A stretch of DNA of 64,000 nt from Saccharopolyspora erythraea (lineage in GTDB: Bacteria > Actinomycetota > Actinomycetes > Mycobacteriales > Pseudonocardiaceae): the NCBI RefSeq assembly GCF_018141105.1, contig NZ_CP054839.1, positions 4,278,001-4,342,000 on the forward strand, written 5' to 3'. Made by a program: the position numbers and the translations under genes. Positions 16,499 to 26,161 of the stretch are shown here, one piece after another. How positions within the stretch are numbered: the stretch's first letter is position 1; every line of letters begins with the position of its first letter. Under the pieces are notes generated by a model that did not search any database, was not told the origin of the DNA, and was given only the letters and a program-made list of their open reading frames with translations.

Positions 16499-19192
16499 TC
16501 AGGGCAGCAGCCTGCTGAGCTGCACCCGCGACCTTATGCCGAGTGTGGCGAAGATGTTGCGCAGGTGGTGGTCGACGGTGCGCCGGCTGATGAACAGGCG
16601 GGCGGCGATCTCCCGGTTCGTGGCGCCCTCGGCGACGAGCCGGGCGATCTCGGCCTGCTTCGGGGTGAGCGCCTCCAGGCCCGTGCTCGCGGCGGCCCGC
16701 ACCGGTGCGCCGACCGACCGCAACTGCGCGCTGGTGTGCTCGACCCAGTGCGGGACGCGGTACTGCTCGAAGATCCGCAACGCCTCGGCGAGGTGGTCCC
16801 TGGCGGCACGGGGCTTGCGCCTGCCGCGCAGCCACTGCGCGTAGAGCAGTTCGGTCTTGGCCAGCTCCAGCACCGTGCCGGCGTCCCGGTGCAGCCTGAC
16901 GGCCTCCCTGAAGTGCCAGTCGGCGTCGGTGTCGTGTTCCGCCAGCAGGGCGTGGCAGCGGTGGGAGAGCGCGATGCGGGGCAGGCTGCCCGCGCTGTGC
17001 GCCCAGGCGTCGAACATCCGCAACGTCCGGTCGGCCGTCTCGCGGCGCCCGCAGCGGGCGGCGGCCTCGACGTAGTGCGGAGCAGCCATGGCGCGCATCG
17101 CGACGTTGCCGCGGCCGGAACCCGGCGCCATGGAGCTGAACCTGGCGAGGGCGTCGGTGTGCCTGCCGTGGGCGAGCTCGGCGCAGGCGATGGCCCACGA
17201 GCTCAGCGCACCGGTGCGCCCCAGGCCGCGCACGGCGATCTCCTCGGAGGTCGCATCGAGCCGCATCCGGGCGGTGTGCCGGTCGCCCTGCAGGGCCGCG
17301 ACGAGCGTGAGGATGCTGAGATGGCTGATCGCGAAGTTGCGCTGACCGAGCGCGCGGGCGGTCCGCAGCCCCTCCAGCGCGCTGGCCTCCGCCGCGGCGT
17401 ACCGGTCGAGCAGCAGCGCGGACAAGGACTGGTACACGCCCGCCCACGAAGCCAGCAGCGCGACCGGCTGCTCCCGTGACGAGGTCAGCGCCCTGGTCGC
17501 CATCCGCAGCGAGCCCTCCGCGTCGCCCAGCACGAACGCCGCCTGGCTCGCCCAGACGCTCGACGCGGTGTCGTCCACCGCCTCGGCCAGCCGCACCACA
17601 CGCCGCAGGGAGGGAACCGCGGTCCCGTGCTCACCGCGGAAAGTCGCGGCCAGGCCGGCGAAGTGGTCGAGCATGAGCCGCACCTGCGGCCCGTCGGCGG
17701 GCGTGCGCAGTTCCTCGGCGCGCCGGGCATTGGCGTAGTAGGCGCGAAAGTCCCCGGCGGCGAAGTCGGCCTCACCGGCGAGCATGAGCGCGGTGAGCGC
17801 GAGCCGGCGATCGGTCCCGGCGAGTTCATCCGCCGCGCCGGTGAGGTTCCGGTCGGCGATGGCGGGCACCCCTTCGGCCAGCTCGATCGCGCCCCGCAGC
17901 AGCTGGGTCATCCCGCGCAGCCTGCGGGAGCGGATCAGCGGCGTGGCCCGCCGCAGCAGAGCGCGCGAGTGCCCCCGCCTTCCGGCCAGCCACGAGTCGC
18001 GTCCCGCCATGACCAGACGCAGGGCCCTGGTCTCGGCGTCGCCGGACAGCCGCGCGGCGCGCTCGTAGGTCCGTGCCGACACCGAGAAGTCGCCGGCCTG
18101 CCCTGCTTCCTCGGCGGCGTCGCCGAGTTCGTCGGCGAGGCCATCCGGCGTCCTCGGCGTCAAGGTGGCGCGGTGCCACAGCCACCGGGCGCGGTGCTGT
18201 CGTGCGTCGAGCACCTCGCTCAGCAGCCGGTGGGCCTCCCGGCGCAGCGACGGTGGTGCTTCGGCGCTGAGGGAGCTGCGGGTCAGTTCGTCAGGAGCGC
18301 GCACCCGGTCGCCGTCCACGACGAGCAAGCCCGACGCCTCGGCCTCGTCGAGCGCGCTCGGCGCCACGCGAGCGGCGGCGCGCATGAGCGTGCTCAGGTC
18401 GAGGTCCTCGTCGACCGCCGGGAGCAGGGCCAGCAGGCGCGCTTGCGCGGGCAGCCCTCGCAGGGACCTGTCCACCGCGGACCTGATCCGGCTGCCCGCC
18501 GGTGGTGCCGTCGGGCAGGGTTCGCTGCCGCCGAGCTGTTCGGGTGTCAGGTCGCCGGCGAGCTCGATGAGGGCGAGCGGGTTCCCGGACGCGAGCACCA
18601 CGAGCTCGTCGGCCAGACCCTCCGGCAGCCCGTACGGGACGTGGTCGTCGAGCAGGCGCAGGCTGTCGGCCGGGCCGAGGGGTTCGAGCCGCAGCAGCGG
18701 CAGATCGGCCAGCTCGTCCGGGACGGTGACGGCTCCGGGGCCGAGTCCGGTGGTGAACAGCAGCACCAGGGGTGCGGTCTCGGCCCGGCGGGCGGCGAAC
18801 GCCAGTGCCTCCAACGAGGCTCGGTCGAGGTGGTGCGCGTCGTCCACCCAGCACAGAACCGGCGAGTCACCGGAGAGTTCGACCAGTGCGCGGTGGGCGC
18901 GGTCCGGCCCGAGCTCGCAGTCCGGGAAAAGCCGCCGCAATCCGGCGAGCGGTGCTGCCGACTCCGGCTCGACGGCCCGGACGCCGCACTCGTGGAAGCC
19001 GGCGGCGTCCTGCCGGCCCGTGTCCAGCAACGCGGTCTTGCCCAGGCCGGTGCCCGCGGCCAGCACCAGTGCGCCGCCGCTGCCCGCACGCGCCCGTTCG
19101 AACAACTCACCCAGCGTCCGCAGTTCGCGGTCCCTGCCGCGCAACGCGAGCCGGCGGGAGGCACCGGCGATCCCGGCGTTGTCCTGCGGCAT
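16499..19192 (-). CDS. LAL-type (large ATP-binding) LuxR-family regulator
   Basis: An 897-aa protein. The N-terminal P-loop ATPase has Walker A GTGLGKTA (residues 47-54) and Walker B VLCWVDDAHHLD (about 125). A long TPR-like helical middle follows, and a C-terminal LuxR helix-turn-helix (about 830-892: TPKQAEIARLVAEGATNREI and TVDHHLRNIFATLGIRSR). Such regulators activate secondary-metabolism or carbohydrate genes. It is divergent from the lipase and near the P450, but no pathway is evident. The ATG at 19192 is chosen because family sequence starts there. Confidence 0.85.
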   Translation of the reverse strand: MPQDNAGIAGASRRLALRGRDRELRTLGELFERARAGSGGALVLAAGTGLGKTALLDTGRQDAAGFHECGVRAVEPESAAPLAGLRRLFPDCELGPDRAHRALVELSGDSPVLCWVDDAHHLDRASLEALAFAARRAETAPLVLLFTTGLGPGAVTVPDELADLPLLRLEPLGPADSLRLLDDHVPYGLPEGLADELVVLASGNPLALIELAGDLTPEQLGGSEPCPTAPPAGSRIRSAVDRSLRGLPAQARLLALLPAVDEDLDLSTLMRAAARVAPSALDEAEASGLLVVDGDRVRAPDELTRSSLSAEAPPSLRREAHRLLSEVLDARQHRARWLWHRATLTPRTPDGLADELGDAAEEAGQAGDFSVSARTYERAARLSGDAETRALRLVMAGRDSWLAGRRGHSRALLRRATPLIRSRRLRGMTQLLRGAIELAEGVPAIADRNLTGAADELAGTDRRLALTALMLAGEADFAAGDFRAYYANARRAEELRTPADGPQVRLMLDHFAGLAATFRGEHGTAVPSLRRVVRLAEAVDDTASSVWASQAAFVLGDAEGSLRMATRALTSSREQPVALLASWAGVYQSLSALLLDRYAAAEASALEGLRTARALGQRNFAISHLSILTLVAALQGDRHTARMRLDATSEEIAVRGLGRTGALSSWAIACAELAHGRHTDALARFSSMAPGSGRGNVAMRAMAAPHYVEAAARCGRRETADRTLRMFDAWAHSAGSLPRIALSHRCHALLAEHDTDADWHFREAVRLHRDAGTVLELAKTELLYAQWLRGRRKPRAARDHLAEALRIFEQYRVPHWVEHTSAQLRSVGAPVRAAASTGLEALTPKQAEIARLVAEGATNREIAARLFISRRTVDHHLRNIFATLGIRSRVQLSRLLP

Positions 19193-19319
19193 CGCAACAG
19201 TCTGTCGTGGTGGCCGGCACCGGACAAGCGACCGCCGGAACCGGCGATTTCGCCGATGTGGAGCAGTGCCGGACTGATCGAGACTCCCGGGTGTCCCACA
19301 TTCCGAGCAAGGAGGCTCA

Positions 19320-19985
19320 ATGCGCAGGACACTCGGCGGGGTGCTGGCGGCGCTCGCGCTGGCCACCGCGGGCCCGGTGGCGTCGGCGGACGACCGGGCG
19401 AGCACACCGGTCGTGTTCGTGCACGGCTACAGCGGCGCGGCGTGGAACTGGAACACCGCGCGGGACGTGTTCCGCCAGGCCGGCTACGGCGACGCGGAAC
19501 TGTTCTCGTTCGAGTACGACTCCAACCAGTCCAACGAGCGCAGCGCGGCCGAGCTCGCCGCGTTCGTCGACCGGGTGCTCGCCGAGACCGGCGCACACGA
19601 GGTCGACATCGTCAACCACTCGATGGGCGCGCTGGTCAGCCGCTGGTACATCAAGGAGCTGGGCGGGGTGGACGAGGTCGGCCACTGGACGTCGCTGGCC
19701 GGCGCCAACCACGGCACCCACACGGCGAACCTGTGCCAGGCGTTCCCGTCGTGCCGGGAGATGCTGCCGGGCTCGGCCTTCGTCGAGCGGCTCAACTCCG
19801 GCGACGAGACGCCCGGCGACGTCGAGTACACGACGTGGTTCTCGCCCGCCGACGGTGTCATCGTGCCCTACACCAGCACCGCGGTGGAGGGCGCGCGGAA
19901 CAACGAGGTGCCGGGGGTGAGCCACCTGGCCTTCCTGTCCAACGCCGCCATCCTGCGGCAGGTGGCGACGGGCCTGGCCGGTTGA
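19320..19985 (+). CDS. Secreted lipase, class 2 / triacylglycerol-lipase family
   Basis: A 221-aa alpha/beta hydrolase with a Sec signal peptide (residues 1-23, cleavage after ASA). The oxyanion region is VVFVHGYSG (about 31-39). The nucleophile elbow is NHSMG (Ser about 101) instead of the usual GHSMG, and GANHGT follows. An extracellular esterase or lipase for short acyl glycerides. AAGGAGG precedes the ATG. It is divergent from the LAL regulator, 127 bases away. Confidence 0.85.
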   Translation: MRRTLGGVLAALALATAGPVASADDRASTPVVFVHGYSGAAWNWNTARDVFRQAGYGDAELFSFEYDSNQSNERSAAELAAFVDRVLAETGAHEVDIVNHSMGALVSRWYIKELGGVDEVGHWTSLAGANHGTHTANLCQAFPSCREMLPGSAFVERLNSGDETPGDVEYTTWFSPADGVIVPYTSTAVEGARNNEVPGVSHLAFLSNAAILRQVATGLAG

Positions 19986-20354
19986 GGCCGGTGCCGGGGC
20001 GCCGGGTCCCGGCCGCCCTGGCACCGCGGGCGTGTTTCCGCGCGGCTGCCCGCCGCCACGGCTGCTCTGGCGCCGCGGCGGCGTAGCGGCACGCCCCTGC
20101 TCGGCGGCTCGACCCGCTGGGCTGGGGCAGCCCGTGACCCTCCTGCACGGCTGCCGGACACCAGGAACGACTCAGGAACCACAGGAACCCCCAGCGCCAC
20201 GGCTGCTCTTGCCGCCCTTGCCCGTTGGCCACCGGCACCAGCGACCGACGGCTCCCGGCGGTCCGGCGCCGCGGCCGCCGAACCGCCTCCGGCCGGCTCC
20301 GACGTCTCACATTGCGGGAGCGCACACGTCACTCGGTCGGCGTATACGGCGCTC
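19986..20354. other. Intergenic stretch between lipase and P450
   Basis: No convincing gene. The 15-base string CGCCACGGCTGCTCT occurs twice in direct orientation (20053-20067 and 20195-20209), in otherwise GC-rich, weakly structured DNA. Short open frames on both strands are arginine- or proline-rich and lack start signals. Confidence 0.5.
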
Positions 20355-20371
20355 AGTAAACACCCGTTACT
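20355..20371. promoter_or_regulatory. Possible operator before the P450 gene
   Basis: AGTAA and TTACT form a 5-7-5 inverted repeat ten bases before the P450 start codon, where a repressor would block transcription. The P450 ATG has no visible Shine-Dalgarno sequence, so a short or leaderless transcript is possible. Confidence 0.4.
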
Positions 20372-20380
20372 CTCGCGACT

Positions 20381-21736
20381 ATGACGGACATCACACCTGA
20401 CGATTCTCCGCCGATGCTGTCGGGTGCAAGGCCGCTGGTCGGCCATGCCGGGGAGTTCATCAGGAATCCGGTCGCGATGGCCGAACGCAGTTACGCCGAA
20501 TGCGGTGAGGCATTCTCGATCCGCATTCCGGGGCGGACCGCCCACATGTTCATCGGGTCAGAGCACAACCGTTTCTTCTTCTCCGAGACCGACCGCGGGC
20601 TGTCGATCAGGACCGCCTATCCGTTCTTCGTCCGGATGTTCGACCCCGCGTTCTACTTCTTCGCCGGAAACGACGAATACCGGCGGCAGCGCGCCCTGGT
20701 TCTGCCCCGTTTCCAGGGCAGGCAGCTGGAGAACTACGTGGCCACCATGGTGGACGAGGTGTACGACCTCGACCGCGCTCTCGGGAATTCCGGCGAGTTC
20801 GACCTGGTGGGCACGATGGGGCCGTTGGTGATGCGGATCGCGGCGCGCGCCTTTCTCGGCCGGGAGTTCTCCGCGCGGCTGGAGAACGGGTTCTTCGAGA
20901 AGTTCCGCCGGTTCTCCGCCGGGATGGATCCGGTCATGCCCGGCTGGCTCCCGCTGCCGCACCTGGTCCGCAGCCGGTCCGCCAAGCGCGAGCTGCACCG
21001 CCTGATGGGCGAGCTGATCCGGCAGCGGCGCCGGAGTCCCGTGGAGCCGGGCGATTTCCTGCAGACGCTCATCGAGGCCCGCTACGACGACGGCGAGGTC
21101 GTGCCGGACCGGGTGCTGATCAACCTGATCCTGTTGTTCAGCTGGGCGGGCCACGAGACGACCACCGGGCACATCAGCTGGGCGGTGATCGACCTGCTGC
21201 GGAATCCCGAAGCGCTGCGCAAGGTGGAGGAGGAGACGCACCGCGTGCTCGGTTCGCGCTCCTTCGGCGAACTGACTCTCTCCGACGTCGGGAAGCTCAA
21301 GTACCTCGGCCACGCGCTGCACGAGACCGAGCGCCTGCATCCGGTGGCATTCACGATGGCCAGAACCGCTGCCGAGACCTTCGAATACGCCGGGTACACG
21401 ATTCCCGAGGGCGCGATGCTGATGATCTCGCCCGCGGTGACCCACCGGCTGGCCGGGCTCTATTCCGAGCCCGACCGATTCCGCCCGGAACGTTTCGAGG
21501 AGAATCCCAAGGACACCAGGTACCTGGTCGGTTTCGGTGGCGGGGTGCACCGCTGCCTCGGCGTGCATTTCGCCTACCTGGAGATGAGCATCGCGCTCGT
21601 TCACCTCTTCCGGAAATTCGAGTTCGAGCTGCTGGACCCGAATCCGCAACCCGTTCCCGGAGCCCACACGAAATGGCCGCAAGGTCCGTGCCGCGTCCGC
21701 TACGTGCGGCGGGCGGGGACCGGCTGCACAGCTTGA
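20381..21736 (+). CDS. Cytochrome P450
   Basis: A 451-aa P450. The I-helix oxygen-activation motif is AGHETT (about 256-261), the ExxR motif is ETER (about 315-318), and the heme loop FGGGVHRCLG (about 385-394) has the cysteine ligand at about 392. It has no N-terminal membrane anchor, so it is soluble. The layout resembles bacterial CYP51/CYP120-like enzymes acting on hydrophobic substrates, but the substrate is not predictable. No ferredoxin gene is adjacent. Confidence 0.88.
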   Translation: MTDITPDDSPPMLSGARPLVGHAGEFIRNPVAMAERSYAECGEAFSIRIPGRTAHMFIGSEHNRFFFSETDRGLSIRTAYPFFVRMFDPAFYFFAGNDEYRRQRALVLPRFQGRQLENYVATMVDEVYDLDRALGNSGEFDLVGTMGPLVMRIAARAFLGREFSARLENGFFEKFRRFSAGMDPVMPGWLPLPHLVRSRSAKRELHRLMGELIRQRRRSPVEPGDFLQTLIEARYDDGEVVPDRVLINLILLFSWAGHETTTGHISWAVIDLLRNPEALRKVEEETHRVLGSRSFGELTLSDVGKLKYLGHALHETERLHPVAFTMARTAAETFEYAGYTIPEGAMLMISPAVTHRLAGLYSEPDRFRPERFEENPKDTRYLVGFGGGVHRCLGVHFAYLEMSIALVHLFRKFEFELLDPNPQPVPGAHTKWPQGPCRVRYVRRAGTGCTA

Positions 21737-21767
21737 TCGGCCCGCCCTACTCGCGGTAGGAACGCCG

Positions 21768-21792
21768 CCAAGGGCTGTATCGTCGCCCTTGG
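21768..21792 (+). terminator. Terminator after the P450
   Basis: CCAAGGGC (21768-21775) and GCCCTTGG (21785-21792) form an exact 8-bp stem with a nine-base loop. A smaller hairpin (CCTAC/GTAGG, 21746-21760) precedes it. Confidence 0.55.
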
Positions 21793-21846
21793 GATCGTCC
21801 GCGTGCGCGGACGTTGCCGGCACGGTGAAAGGGAACGGGTCAATTG

Positions 21847-23763
21847 GTGACGACGAACGGGCACCGGCCCTCGGACCAGCCGGGGCCGGATGCCGCCGCG
21901 GCCGGGGGGCGGGACATCCAGACGCAGAAGATGAACCGGGTGGTGATCCGGTTCGCCGGGGACTCCGGTGACGGCATGCAGCTCACCGGGGACCGCTTCA
22001 CCTCGGAAGCCGCGGCCTACGGCAACGACCTGGCGACGCTGCCGAACTACCCGGCGGAGATCCGCGCTCCCGCCGGCACGCTGCCGGGCGTGTCGAGCTT
22101 CCAGCTGCACTTCGCCGACTACGACATCCTCACGCCGGGCGACCGCCCGGACGTGCTGGTCGCGATGAACCCGGCGGCGCTGAAGGCCAACATCGGCGAC
22201 CTCCCGCACGGCGGGATCCTGATCGTCAACACCGACGAGTTCAACAAGCGCAACCTGACCAAGGTCGGCTACGAGACCGACCCGCTGGAGACCGAGGCGC
22301 TCTCGGCCTACACCGTGCACAAGGTGCCGATGGCCGAGCTGACCCGGGGCGCGGTCGAGCCGACCGGGCTCTCGCGCAAGGACGCCGAACGGGCGAAGAA
22401 CATGTTCGCCCTGGGACTGCTGTCGTGGATGTACCACCGGCCGACCGAGGGCACCGAGCGCTACCTGCGGGAGAAGTTCGCCAAGAAGCCCCAGATCGCC
22501 GAGGCCAACGTGCTGGCCTTCCGCGCGGGCTGGAACTACGGCGAGACGACCGAGGCCTTCGCGGTGACCTACGAGGTCGCGCCCGCGACCCTGCCCAAGG
22601 GCACCTACCGCCAGATCACCGGCAACACCGCGCTGGCCTACGGCCTGGTGGCCGCCGGGCAGCGCAGCGAGCTGCCGGTGTTCCTGGGCAGCTACCCGAT
22701 CACACCGGCCTCAGACGTGCTGCACGAGATGGCCAAGCACAAGAACTTCGGCGTGACCACGTTCCAGGCCGAGGACGAGATCGCAGGCGTCGGCGCCGCG
22801 CTGGGCGCCTCGTTCGGCGGCGCGCTGGGCGTGACCACGACCTCCGGCCCGGGCCTGGCGCTGAAGTCGGAGACGATCGGGCTGGCGGTGACGATGGAGC
22901 TGCCGCTGCTGATCTGCGACATCCAGCGCGGTGGTCCCTCGACCGGCCTGCCGACCAAGACCGAGCAGGCGGACCTGCTGCAGGCGCTCTACGGCCGCAA
23001 CGGCGAGTCGCCGGTGCCGGTCATCGCGCCCCGCTCGCCCGCGGACTGCTTCGACGCCGCACTGGAGGCGGCCCGCATCGCGCTGACCTACCGGACCCCG
23101 GTGCTGCTGCTGTCCGACGGCGCCATCGCCAACGGCTCTGAGCCGTGGCTGGTGCCCGACGTGGCAGAGCTGCCGGACCTGTCCGTGCGCTTCGCGACCG
23201 GCCCGAACTCGCCGGACGGCCAGGAGTTCTGGCCCTACGTCCGCGACCCCGAGACGCTGGCGCGGGACTGGGCCGTGCCCGGCACGCCGGGCGCCGAGCA
23301 CCGCATCGGCGGCCTGGAGAAGGCAGACGGCCCGGGCAACATCTCCTACGACCCGGACAACCACGACAAGATGGTCCGGCTGCGCCAGGCCAAGGTCGAC
23401 GGCGTGCGGGTGCCCGACATCGAGGTCGACGACCCCTCCGGCGAGGCCCGCGTGCTCGCGCTGGGCTGGGGCTCGTCCTACGGCCCGATCGGGGCCGCGT
23501 GCCGCCGGGTGCGCGCCGAGGGCATGCCGATCGCACAGGCGCACCTGCGACACCTCAACCCGATGCCGGGTAACCTCGGGGAGGTGCTGCGCCGGTACGA
23601 CCGGGTCATCGTGCCGGAGATGAACCTCGGGCAGCTCGCCATGCTGCTCCGCTCCCGCTACCTGGTGGACGTCATCAGCCACACCAAGGTCGCGGGGCTT
23701 CCGTTCCGAGCCGAGGAGCTGCAGAACGTGCTCACCGACGTCGTTCAGGGGGTGTCCGCGTGA
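21847..23763 (+). CDS. korA: 2-oxoglutarate:ferredoxin oxidoreductase, alpha (fused gamma-alpha) subunit
   Basis: A 638-aa protein with the gamma-like domain first (FAGDSGDGMQLTG, about residues 34-46) and the pyrimidine-binding alpha domain second (GSYPITPASD near 283, EDEIAGVGAALGASFGG near 310). With KorB it decarboxylates 2-oxoglutarate to succinyl-CoA with ferredoxin, replacing or supplementing the dehydrogenase complex as in mycobacteria. GTG at 21847 is preferred (ACGGG seven bases upstream) over the adjacent in-frame TTG at 21844. Confidence 0.92.
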   Translation: MTTNGHRPSDQPGPDAAAAGGRDIQTQKMNRVVIRFAGDSGDGMQLTGDRFTSEAAAYGNDLATLPNYPAEIRAPAGTLPGVSSFQLHFADYDILTPGDRPDVLVAMNPAALKANIGDLPHGGILIVNTDEFNKRNLTKVGYETDPLETEALSAYTVHKVPMAELTRGAVEPTGLSRKDAERAKNMFALGLLSWMYHRPTEGTERYLREKFAKKPQIAEANVLAFRAGWNYGETTEAFAVTYEVAPATLPKGTYRQITGNTALAYGLVAAGQRSELPVFLGSYPITPASDVLHEMAKHKNFGVTTFQAEDEIAGVGAALGASFGGALGVTTTSGPGLALKSETIGLAVTMELPLLICDIQRGGPSTGLPTKTEQADLLQALYGRNGESPVPVIAPRSPADCFDAALEAARIALTYRTPVLLLSDGAIANGSEPWLVPDVAELPDLSVRFATGPNSPDGQEFWPYVRDPETLARDWAVPGTPGAEHRIGGLEKADGPGNISYDPDNHDKMVRLRQAKVDGVRVPDIEVDDPSGEARVLALGWGSSYGPIGAACRRVRAEGMPIAQAHLRHLNPMPGNLGEVLRRYDRVIVPEMNLGQLAMLLRSRYLVDVISHTKVAGLPFRAEELQNVLTDVVQGVSA

Positions 23764-24824
23764 CCACGACGGACCTGGGCTTTCCCGCCCTCGGGGGCCT
23801 GGCGGGGGTGCCGGTCTCCGACGAGAAGCAGTCGGCCAAGGACTACAAGTCGGACCAGGAGGTCCGGTGGTGCCCCGGTTGCGGCGACTACATCGTCCTC
23901 AACGCGGTGCAGAGCTTCATGCCGACGCTGGGCCTCAAGCGCGAGAACATCGTGTTCGTCTCGGGCATCGGCTGCTCCAGCCGGTTCCCGTACTACATGA
24001 ACACCTACGGGATGCACTCCATCCACGGCCGGGCGCCCGCGATCGCCACCGGGCTCGCGACCGCGCGGCCGGACCTGTCGGTGTGGGTGGTCACCGGTGA
24101 CGGCGACGCGCTCTCCATCGGAGGCAACCACCTGATCCACGCGCTGAGGCGCAACGTCAACCTCAAGATCCTGCTGTTCAACAACCGGATCTACGGGCTG
24201 ACCAAGGGCCAGTACTCGCCCACCAGCGAGGTCGGCAAGGTCACCAAGTCGACCCCGGCGGGCTCGCTGGACCACCCGTTCAACCCGGTCTCGCTGGCGC
24301 TGGGCGCGGAGGCGAGCTTCGTGGCCCGCACGGTCGACTCCGACCGCGCGCACGTGACCGAGACGCTGCGCGCGGCGGCCGAGCACCGGGGCAGCGCGCT
24401 GGTGGAGATCTACCAGAACTGCCCGATCTTCAACGACGGCGCGTTCGACGTCCTCAAGGACAACGAGGAGAAGCAGCGCCGGATCATCCCGCTCGAGCAC
24501 GGTGAGCCGATCGTCTTCGGACCGCAGGACGAGCGGCTGGCGGTGGTCCGCGACGGCGGCGGTGACTTCCGGGTCACCAAGCTGTCCGAAGTGGACGAGT
24601 CCGATGTGGTGGTGCACGACGCCGAGCGGGAGGACCCGTCGCAGGCGTTCGCGCTGTCGCGCCTGGGCGCTCAGGACCTCGACCCGACGGTCACCGGCGT
24701 CTTCCGCTCGGTCCAGCGCGCGACCTACGACGACCTGGCGCGGGCGCAGGTCGCCGAGGCCGCGCACAACCACCCGCCCAACCTCCAGGGGCTGCTCACC
24801 GGCCGGGACACCTGGACGATCTGA
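23760..24824 (+). CDS. korB: 2-oxoglutarate:ferredoxin oxidoreductase, beta subunit
   Basis: A 354-aa thiamine-diphosphate subunit. WCPGCGDY (Cys 38 and 41) and a cysteine in SGIGCSSRFP supply the Fe-S cluster region; VVTGDGDALSIGGNH (about 111-125) with LLFNNRIYGLT (about 139) forms the Mg-TPP motif. Works with KorA. Starts with GTG overlapping the korA stop. A long terminator hairpin follows. Confidence 0.93.
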   Translation: MTTTDLGFPALGGLAGVPVSDEKQSAKDYKSDQEVRWCPGCGDYIVLNAVQSFMPTLGLKRENIVFVSGIGCSSRFPYYMNTYGMHSIHGRAPAIATGLATARPDLSVWVVTGDGDALSIGGNHLIHALRRNVNLKILLFNNRIYGLTKGQYSPTSEVGKVTKSTPAGSLDHPFNPVSLALGAEASFVARTVDSDRAHVTETLRAAAEHRGSALVEIYQNCPIFNDGAFDVLKDNEEKQRRIIPLEHGEPIVFGPQDERLAVVRDGGGDFRVTKLSEVDESDVVVHDAEREDPSQAFALSRLGAQDLDPTVTGVFRSVQRATYDDLARAQVAEAAHNHPPNLQGLLTGRDTWTI

Positions 24825-24831
24825 GTCGCTG

Positions 24832-24872
24832 ACCTCGCGGGCCCCGGGATGCGTTCCCGGGGCCCGCGAGGT
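24832..24872 (+). terminator. Terminator after korB
   Basis: An exact 18-bp GC-rich stem (24832-24849 with 24855-24872) with a five-base loop begins eight bases after the korB stop. Confidence 0.85.
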
Positions 24873-24915
24873 GGTTCCAGAGGTGGTTTTACGTGGCGGT
24901 TCCGGTGGCGGAACC

Positions 24916-25032
24916 TCAGTCGTCCTCTGGCTCCGGGATCATTTTCTGCCGTGTCACCCATCGAGCCGCTGGCTTTCCGGGCTTGGTACTCCAGCCGTAG
25001 ATGGCGATCTGGCTGATCAGGTGAGCGGACAC
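24916..25032 (-). CDS. Possible small ORF or gene remnant
   Basis: A 38-aa reading frame from GTG. The protein-like sequence ends in KMIPEPEDD and contains SQIAIYGWSTKPGKPAARW. The same frame is open upstream for another 17 codons without a start. No ribosome site is visible. It lies at the edge of an atypical region holding the esterase-like gene and a transposase tail, so it is more likely the leftover end of a gene. The remainder of 24873-25207 shows nothing else. Confidence 0.3.
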   Translation of the reverse strand: MSAHLISQIAIYGWSTKPGKPAARWVTRQKMIPEPEDD

Positions 25033-25207
25033 GCGACAGTCGTCACGTCGCGTGCTTGTTGTGTGCCGGTTGGCGGCTTGGCCCTAGGGCCGGTGGCTGC
25101 GTTGGCTTGACCTCAACCTTGGTTCATGTCTGAGGCTGCTTGTGCGGCGTTGGCCGCGACCAGGGAAGCGTCCCGGAACCGATCACTCTGATCAAGGAGG
25201 TCTGGCC

Positions 25208-26161
25208 ATGACCGAAACGGTGACCCAGTGGATCAGGCATCACGCCCATCGCCTCCCCGTATTCGATCCCGAAGCCCCGATTACCGATCTCCTGCCACTG
25301 GCCGACATCGTGCGCGATGCCAAGGTCGTAGCCCTCGGTGCCTCGACCCGTCAGGCCCACGAACTGTCCGCCCTCTCGCACAGGATCGTCCGGTTGCTGG
25401 TCGAGGAACTGGGATTCCGTTCACTTGCCCTGGAAGGGGACGACCCGTCAAGAGTCGGACTCGATGAGTACATCAGAACTGGGACGGGGGACCCGCGGGT
25501 GTTGTTGGCTGAGGCCCGGTCCTTCTGGCAGACCGAGGAGATCCTCGACGTCATCCGCTGGATGCGCTCCTTCAACCATCGGCACCCCGATGACCCGGTT
25601 CGGTTCGCCGGGGCCGTCCACTCTCCTCAGGGCTCGGCTTCCCTGCTCGATGGCCTCGCCGGCATCGAACTGAGTCTGGCCGAGAGCACGATCCGGTGGC
25701 ATGAACAAACTGCGGACAAGATCGTCTACTGGGGTGGCCTTGCGCACACCGCCAACGGCAATCCGCGGACCGTCTCTCCCTCGTCGCCGCCGATGACGCA
25801 CCGGAACGCGGGCAGTTACCTCCGCGAGCATTTCGGGGCCGGTTATGCATCCATCGGCCTGACCTTCCACCACGGCATGGCTCCCTACCCTGTTCCGCCC
25901 CCGCCAGTGGAGTTCGCTGACGCGGTCTTGGGAGGCACTGGACTGGACGCCTACCTTCTGGACCTGCACGCCGATGGCCCACCCTCTGTGCGGACCTGGC
26001 TCGACACGCCGACCAAGACGCGCCTGATCGGCCCTCACCACGATCCCGATGACAACGCCGCTCACCACCTTTCCGGTGGATCGCTCGCAGAGTGGTTCGA
26101 TGCCATCCTCCACACACAAGAGGTCACCTCGGTCCGTTTCCTCTCTTCCGCAAAGAGTTGA
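25208..26161 (+). CDS. Erythromycin-esterase-like protein, probably degenerate
   Basis: A 317-aa protein of the erythromycin esterase/succinoglycan-biosynthesis family, shorter than the usual roughly 400 aa. AAGGAGG precedes the ATG. Family regions are clear: LVEELGFRSLALEGDD (about 64-79), WQTEEILDVIRWMRSFN (near residue 101) and a late IVYWGGLAH block. However, the catalytic GE-x-THG motif reads GASTRQAHE (44-52), so the expected glutamate and histidine are Ala 45 and Arg 48. It may be inactive or altered in function. Base composition is less GC-rich than its neighbours, and the coding frame runs directly into a transposase tail after the stop. Horizontal origin likely. Confidence 0.7.
   Translation: MTETVTQWIRHHAHRLPVFDPEAPITDLLPLADIVRDAKVVALGASTRQAHELSALSHRIVRLLVEELGFRSLALEGDDPSRVGLDEYIRTGTGDPRVLLAEARSFWQTEEILDVIRWMRSFNHRHPDDPVRFAGAVHSPQGSASLLDGLAGIELSLAESTIRWHEQTADKIVYWGGLAHTANGNPRTVSPSSPPMTHRNAGSYLREHFGAGYASIGLTFHHGMAPYPVPPPPVEFADAVLGGTGLDAYLLDLHADGPPSVRTWLDTPTKTRLIGPHHDPDDNAAHHLSGGSLAEWFDAILHTQEVTSVRFLSSAKS

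Noticed and set aside
20170-20310. A short Gly/Ser/Lys-rich minus-strand peptide ending GSCGS next to the P450, considered as a RiPP precursor
   Set aside because: No ATG, GTG or TTG in frame after the upstream stop, no ribosome site, and no RiPP tailoring genes besides the P450.
20280-20381. A biarylitide-type mini-precursor before the P450
   Set aside because: No five-codon MxYxH-like reading frame with a ribosome site is present.
20032-20400. A 122-codon plus-strand open frame between lipase and P450
   Set aside because: Proline/arginine-rich, overlaps the P450 start in another frame, and lacks a ribosome site.
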